Virus record (IMG/VR): IMGVR_UViG_3300046787_000234
Span: 1-20,883 of that record
Strand: one strand, 5' to 3'
DNA from: a virus
Length of the DNA: 20,883 bases
The position numbers and the translations under genes are program-made. This document shows, in pieces, positions 18,955 through 20,883 of this stretch; the first letter of the stretch is position 1; each line of letters opens with the position of its first letter. Under the pieces are notes generated by a model. The model had not been told where the DNA came from. It saw nothing but the letters and a program-made list of their open reading frames with translations, and made no database searches.

Positions 18955-20883
18955 TAAGCAATCCTACCAGTAAAAATTATATAGTTTATTGTTAAGTAAG
19001 GATTCATAATGTTCATCGGCGCTTCTAATACTGTTGCTTCAACACCGCCGGCATTTACAAGCATCTTACTAAATCCTTCTTGCATCTGTACGCTCTTGCC
19101 AATAACATCTGAGTCAATTATTGACGAATGATCTGTAGAATCAGTCACGGCATAGAACTGAGTTCCTGCTGCTCCTGTTAAGTCATGAGTATGTTCTGGT
19201 AAATTGTCTTTGCTAATAGTTGCTTCTTCTGCACCGTTAGCTAACCCTACTGAGTCTGCTGTAACTGCTGTTACTCTATTAGCAGTAGATGAAGGATTGC
19301 CTTCCTTGTCAGTAGTAGTTGGGCCCGAACTTGCGCCCGATGGTAGCAACGGAACTGATATTTGATTATTCATATTATCAGCACCCATTGCAAATCTACC
19401 TCGTAGATCCGGCAATCTAAATGTACCAACACCGATTAATGGTAATGACCCGTTATATGTTGTACCAATAACTGCAAACAACTCAGGGTATGAACTAATT
19501 AATACCTCTGCTCCGTCACACATTAAGTATCCATTAGGTAATGATGTTGACGAACCTGCAAATGCCATAAACGTGCCAGTTGGGACTGTAGCTACTTGCG
19601 ATAAAAACGTATTTTTTGTAATTTTTCGTAAACCAACGTCGACTCTATTAATCAACATCTGATCAGTGTCTAAAAAGTCAGAGACTGATGTCTTGTTAGC
19701 AATAACGTCGGCACTTAGAGATGTTGAAAATATTGCAACGCCTCCGATTTGCTGTCCATTGAAGCTAATAGTGTTAGTAGATACAACGTCGCCTTCTATA
19801 GAAAAATCAGTAGCACTAGTTAATCTGCTAGCAGTACCAGTAACGGATCCGTTAAATGATCCGTTAAACGATCCAGTGAACACTGTACTGTTATCAATAT
19901 TACCTATGTTGTTTGCAAAAATTGTATTATATCTTAAGCTATTAGTTCCTAAGTTATATGTATTATTTGCAGCTGGGTATATTGAATTTGTTGTCAGAGT
20001 CCCTGTAATATTTGCGCCTGTTCCTACATACAATGTCTTAGAAATGCTTGCGCCGCCTGCTGTTTTAACGCTACCAGTAGTCAAACTAGACGCATCTGTT
20101 GTGTCCGTAACTACTAATCCATTGCTTACCTTAATAGTTCCTACTACATCCAATGCTTCTGTAGGATTAGTATTGTTTACACCTAGTGTTGTACCCGATA
20201 CTGTTAATACATCTCGAGTGTTTCCTGATTCGTTAACTCTAATAAAAATGCTCGAGCCTTCAGTTTGATTGTATAAAACAGTTGCTCCGTTCGAAGTATT
20301 AGTAAGCGAAGTGTTTGCATCAGCGCCTACTGTTAGACCGGCATTATTCTTAATAGTTAATCCAAAGTTTGTGGTTCCGGCAACATCGCTTCTTAGGAAA
20401 TTGTTTGCATCCAAGCCGTCAGCGTGTCCTAACACTACTAATTTAGTCGCGCGGTCTGCTGTTCCCCATAATGCATTACGAACTACTCCATCAAGATCAA
20501 AGTCTTTCGATGATAAGTTAATGCCCTGATTGATTGTAGAAAAACCGTCAATAGTAACTTTCGGAGTAAACAAATCTTTGCTAACAATTGCAACAGTTTC
20601 TCCTGCTACAATAAAACTCAGGATGGTATGTAAGTTGTTTGATGTATCATATACTGAATCAACTTTTGGTCCAGACTGTGCGCCTTCACTAAACTGTGGG
20701 CCAACTAAGATCCAGTTAGACCCTGACCACAAATATAATTGTTGATTCGAAGTATCTACCCATAAGTCGCCAATTACAGCTTCAGTCGGACGTGCTAATG
20801 ATTTAGTAACGCTACCTGCTGCTACCCAATTTGTGCCATCATACACTTTTAATTGTGGCTGAGCAGGCACAGAACTTGCACCA
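18954..20883 (-). CDS. Tail fibre/collar-domain protein, 5' end outside window
   Basis: The minus frame is open to the window edge; a GTG at 20870 is only an internal Val, since the codons upstream of it continue the sequence. The visible 643 codons begin with the LKVYDG / GDLWVDTSNQQLYLWSGSNW tail module shared with the next two genes. The middle is a Thr/Asn-rich shaft with FNGSFNGS repeats (about 327-338 counted from 20870). A phage tail collar domain follows (about 425-480): GYLMCDGAEVLISSYPELFA, then TFRLPDLRGRFAMGADN. The C-terminus has LPEHTHDL and ends NPYLTINYIIFTGRIA, the usual finish of collar-domain proteins such as T4 gp12-like fibres and MdpB. It probably forms a trimeric fibre used in adsorption. 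Its length and full N-terminus are unknown. Confidence 0.88.
   Translation of the reverse strand, partial: GASSVPAQPQLKVYDGTNWVAAGSVTKSLARPTEAVIGDLWVDTSNQQLYLWSGSNWILVGPQFSEGAQSGPKVDSVYDTSNNLHTILSFIVAGETVAIVSKDLFTPKVTIDGFSTINQGINLSSKDFDLDGVVRNALWGTADRATKLVVLGHADGLDANNFLRSDVAGTTNFGLTIKNNAGLTVGADANTSLTNTSNGATVLYNQTEGSSIFIRVNESGNTRDVLTVSGTTLGVNNTNPTEALDVVGTIKVSNGLVVTDTTDASSLTTGSVKTAGGASISKTLYVGTGANITGTLTTNSIYPAANNTYNLGTNSLRYNTIFANNIGNIDNSTVFTGSFNGSFNGSVTGTASRLTSATDFSIEGDVVSTNTISFNGQQIGGVAIFSTSLSADVIANKTSVSDFLDTDQMLINRVDVGLRKITKNTFLSQVATVPTGTFMAFAGSSTSLPNGYLMCDGAEVLISSYPELFAVIGTTYNGSLPLIGVGTFRLPDLRGRFAMGADNMNNQISVPLLPSGASSGPTTTDKEGNPSSTANRVTAVTADSVGLANGAEEATISKDNLPEHTHDLTGAAGTQFYAVTDSTDHSSIIDSDVIGKSVQMQEGFSKMLVNAGGVEATVLEAPMNIMNPYLTINYIIFTGRIA
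19846..19881 (-). repeat. Three tandem 12-bp units in the fibre shaft
   Basis: Plus-strand units GATCCGTTAAAT (19846-19857), GATCCGTTAAAC (19858-19869) and the diverged GATCCAGTGAAC (19870-19881) lie head to tail. They keep the frame and encode FTGS/FNGS/FNGS-like repeats in the shaft of the collar-domain protein, so unit gain or loss would change fibre length by four residues at a time. Confidence 0.75.

Noticed and set aside
19666-20745. Three long plus-strand open frames (200, 86 and 71 codons) opposite the collar-domain fibre gene
   Set aside because: They are antisense shadows of a clearly coding fibre gene, are rich in Val/Leu/Pro as expected from reversed Thr/Asn codons, abut each other only at stop codons, and have no ribosome-binding site.
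1-20883. tRNA genes, CRISPR arrays, IS elements or an integrase
   Set aside because: I looked at the gaps, all short, and saw no cloverleaf-like arms, spaced repeats, terminal inverted repeats or recombinase motifs.

Overview
The window is a gene-dense stretch of a tailed-phage genome, most likely a large T4-like myovirus of aquatic bacteria. The evidence is a T4-type RNase H/flap nuclease, ThyX, a MazG-like pyrophosphohydrolase, a QueE-like radical SAM enzyme, a tail-collar-domain fibre protein with two related tail proteins, many small genes coupled by ATGA or TAATG overlaps, and late-promoter-like motifs (CTAAATA, GATAAATA). Several unknown proteins look like conserved proteins of T4-like cyanophages and related marine phages; that is from memory, not from a search. 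There are no photosynthesis genes, so the host could be a cyanobacterium or a heterotroph. I see no tRNA, rRNA, CRISPR array, integrase or insertion sequence.

Plus strand, 1-5236: a tightly coupled operon holding an incomplete unknown gene, small unknowns, MazG-like, QueE-like, unknowns, a 2OG-Fe(II) oxygenase-like protein, RNase H and two unknowns. A TTGACA-N16-TATAAT promoter lies inside the second gene. Plus strand, 5238-11111: two unknown genes behind a late-type motif and a hairpin, then a MoxR-type AAA+ ATPase and a HEXXH metallopeptidase/VWA protein. Each of these two has its own near-perfect sigma70 promoter. A methyltransferase-like gene, four small unknowns and thyX follow.

Minus strand, 15685-11098: an operon behind a third sigma70-type promoter, with a small unknown protein, two GT8-like glycosyltransferases, an unknown 208-residue protein and two more related glycosyltransferase-like proteins. 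Its last gene overlaps thyX tail to tail by 14 bp. Minus strand, 20883-15758: four virion tail genes. Three of them share a repeated 'GYGE / NEN / WFD / LK-YDG' module, and the one cut by the window edge ends in a phage tail collar domain.

The most interesting items are the MoxR plus metallopeptidase/VWA pair, the C(UUCG)G hairpin that fills the spacer of the consensus promoter between them, the four glycosyltransferases in two related pairs beside the tail fibres, and a QueE homologue whose cysteine motif is split by a long insertion. All gaps without a gene are shorter than 90 bases; the informative ones are annotated.
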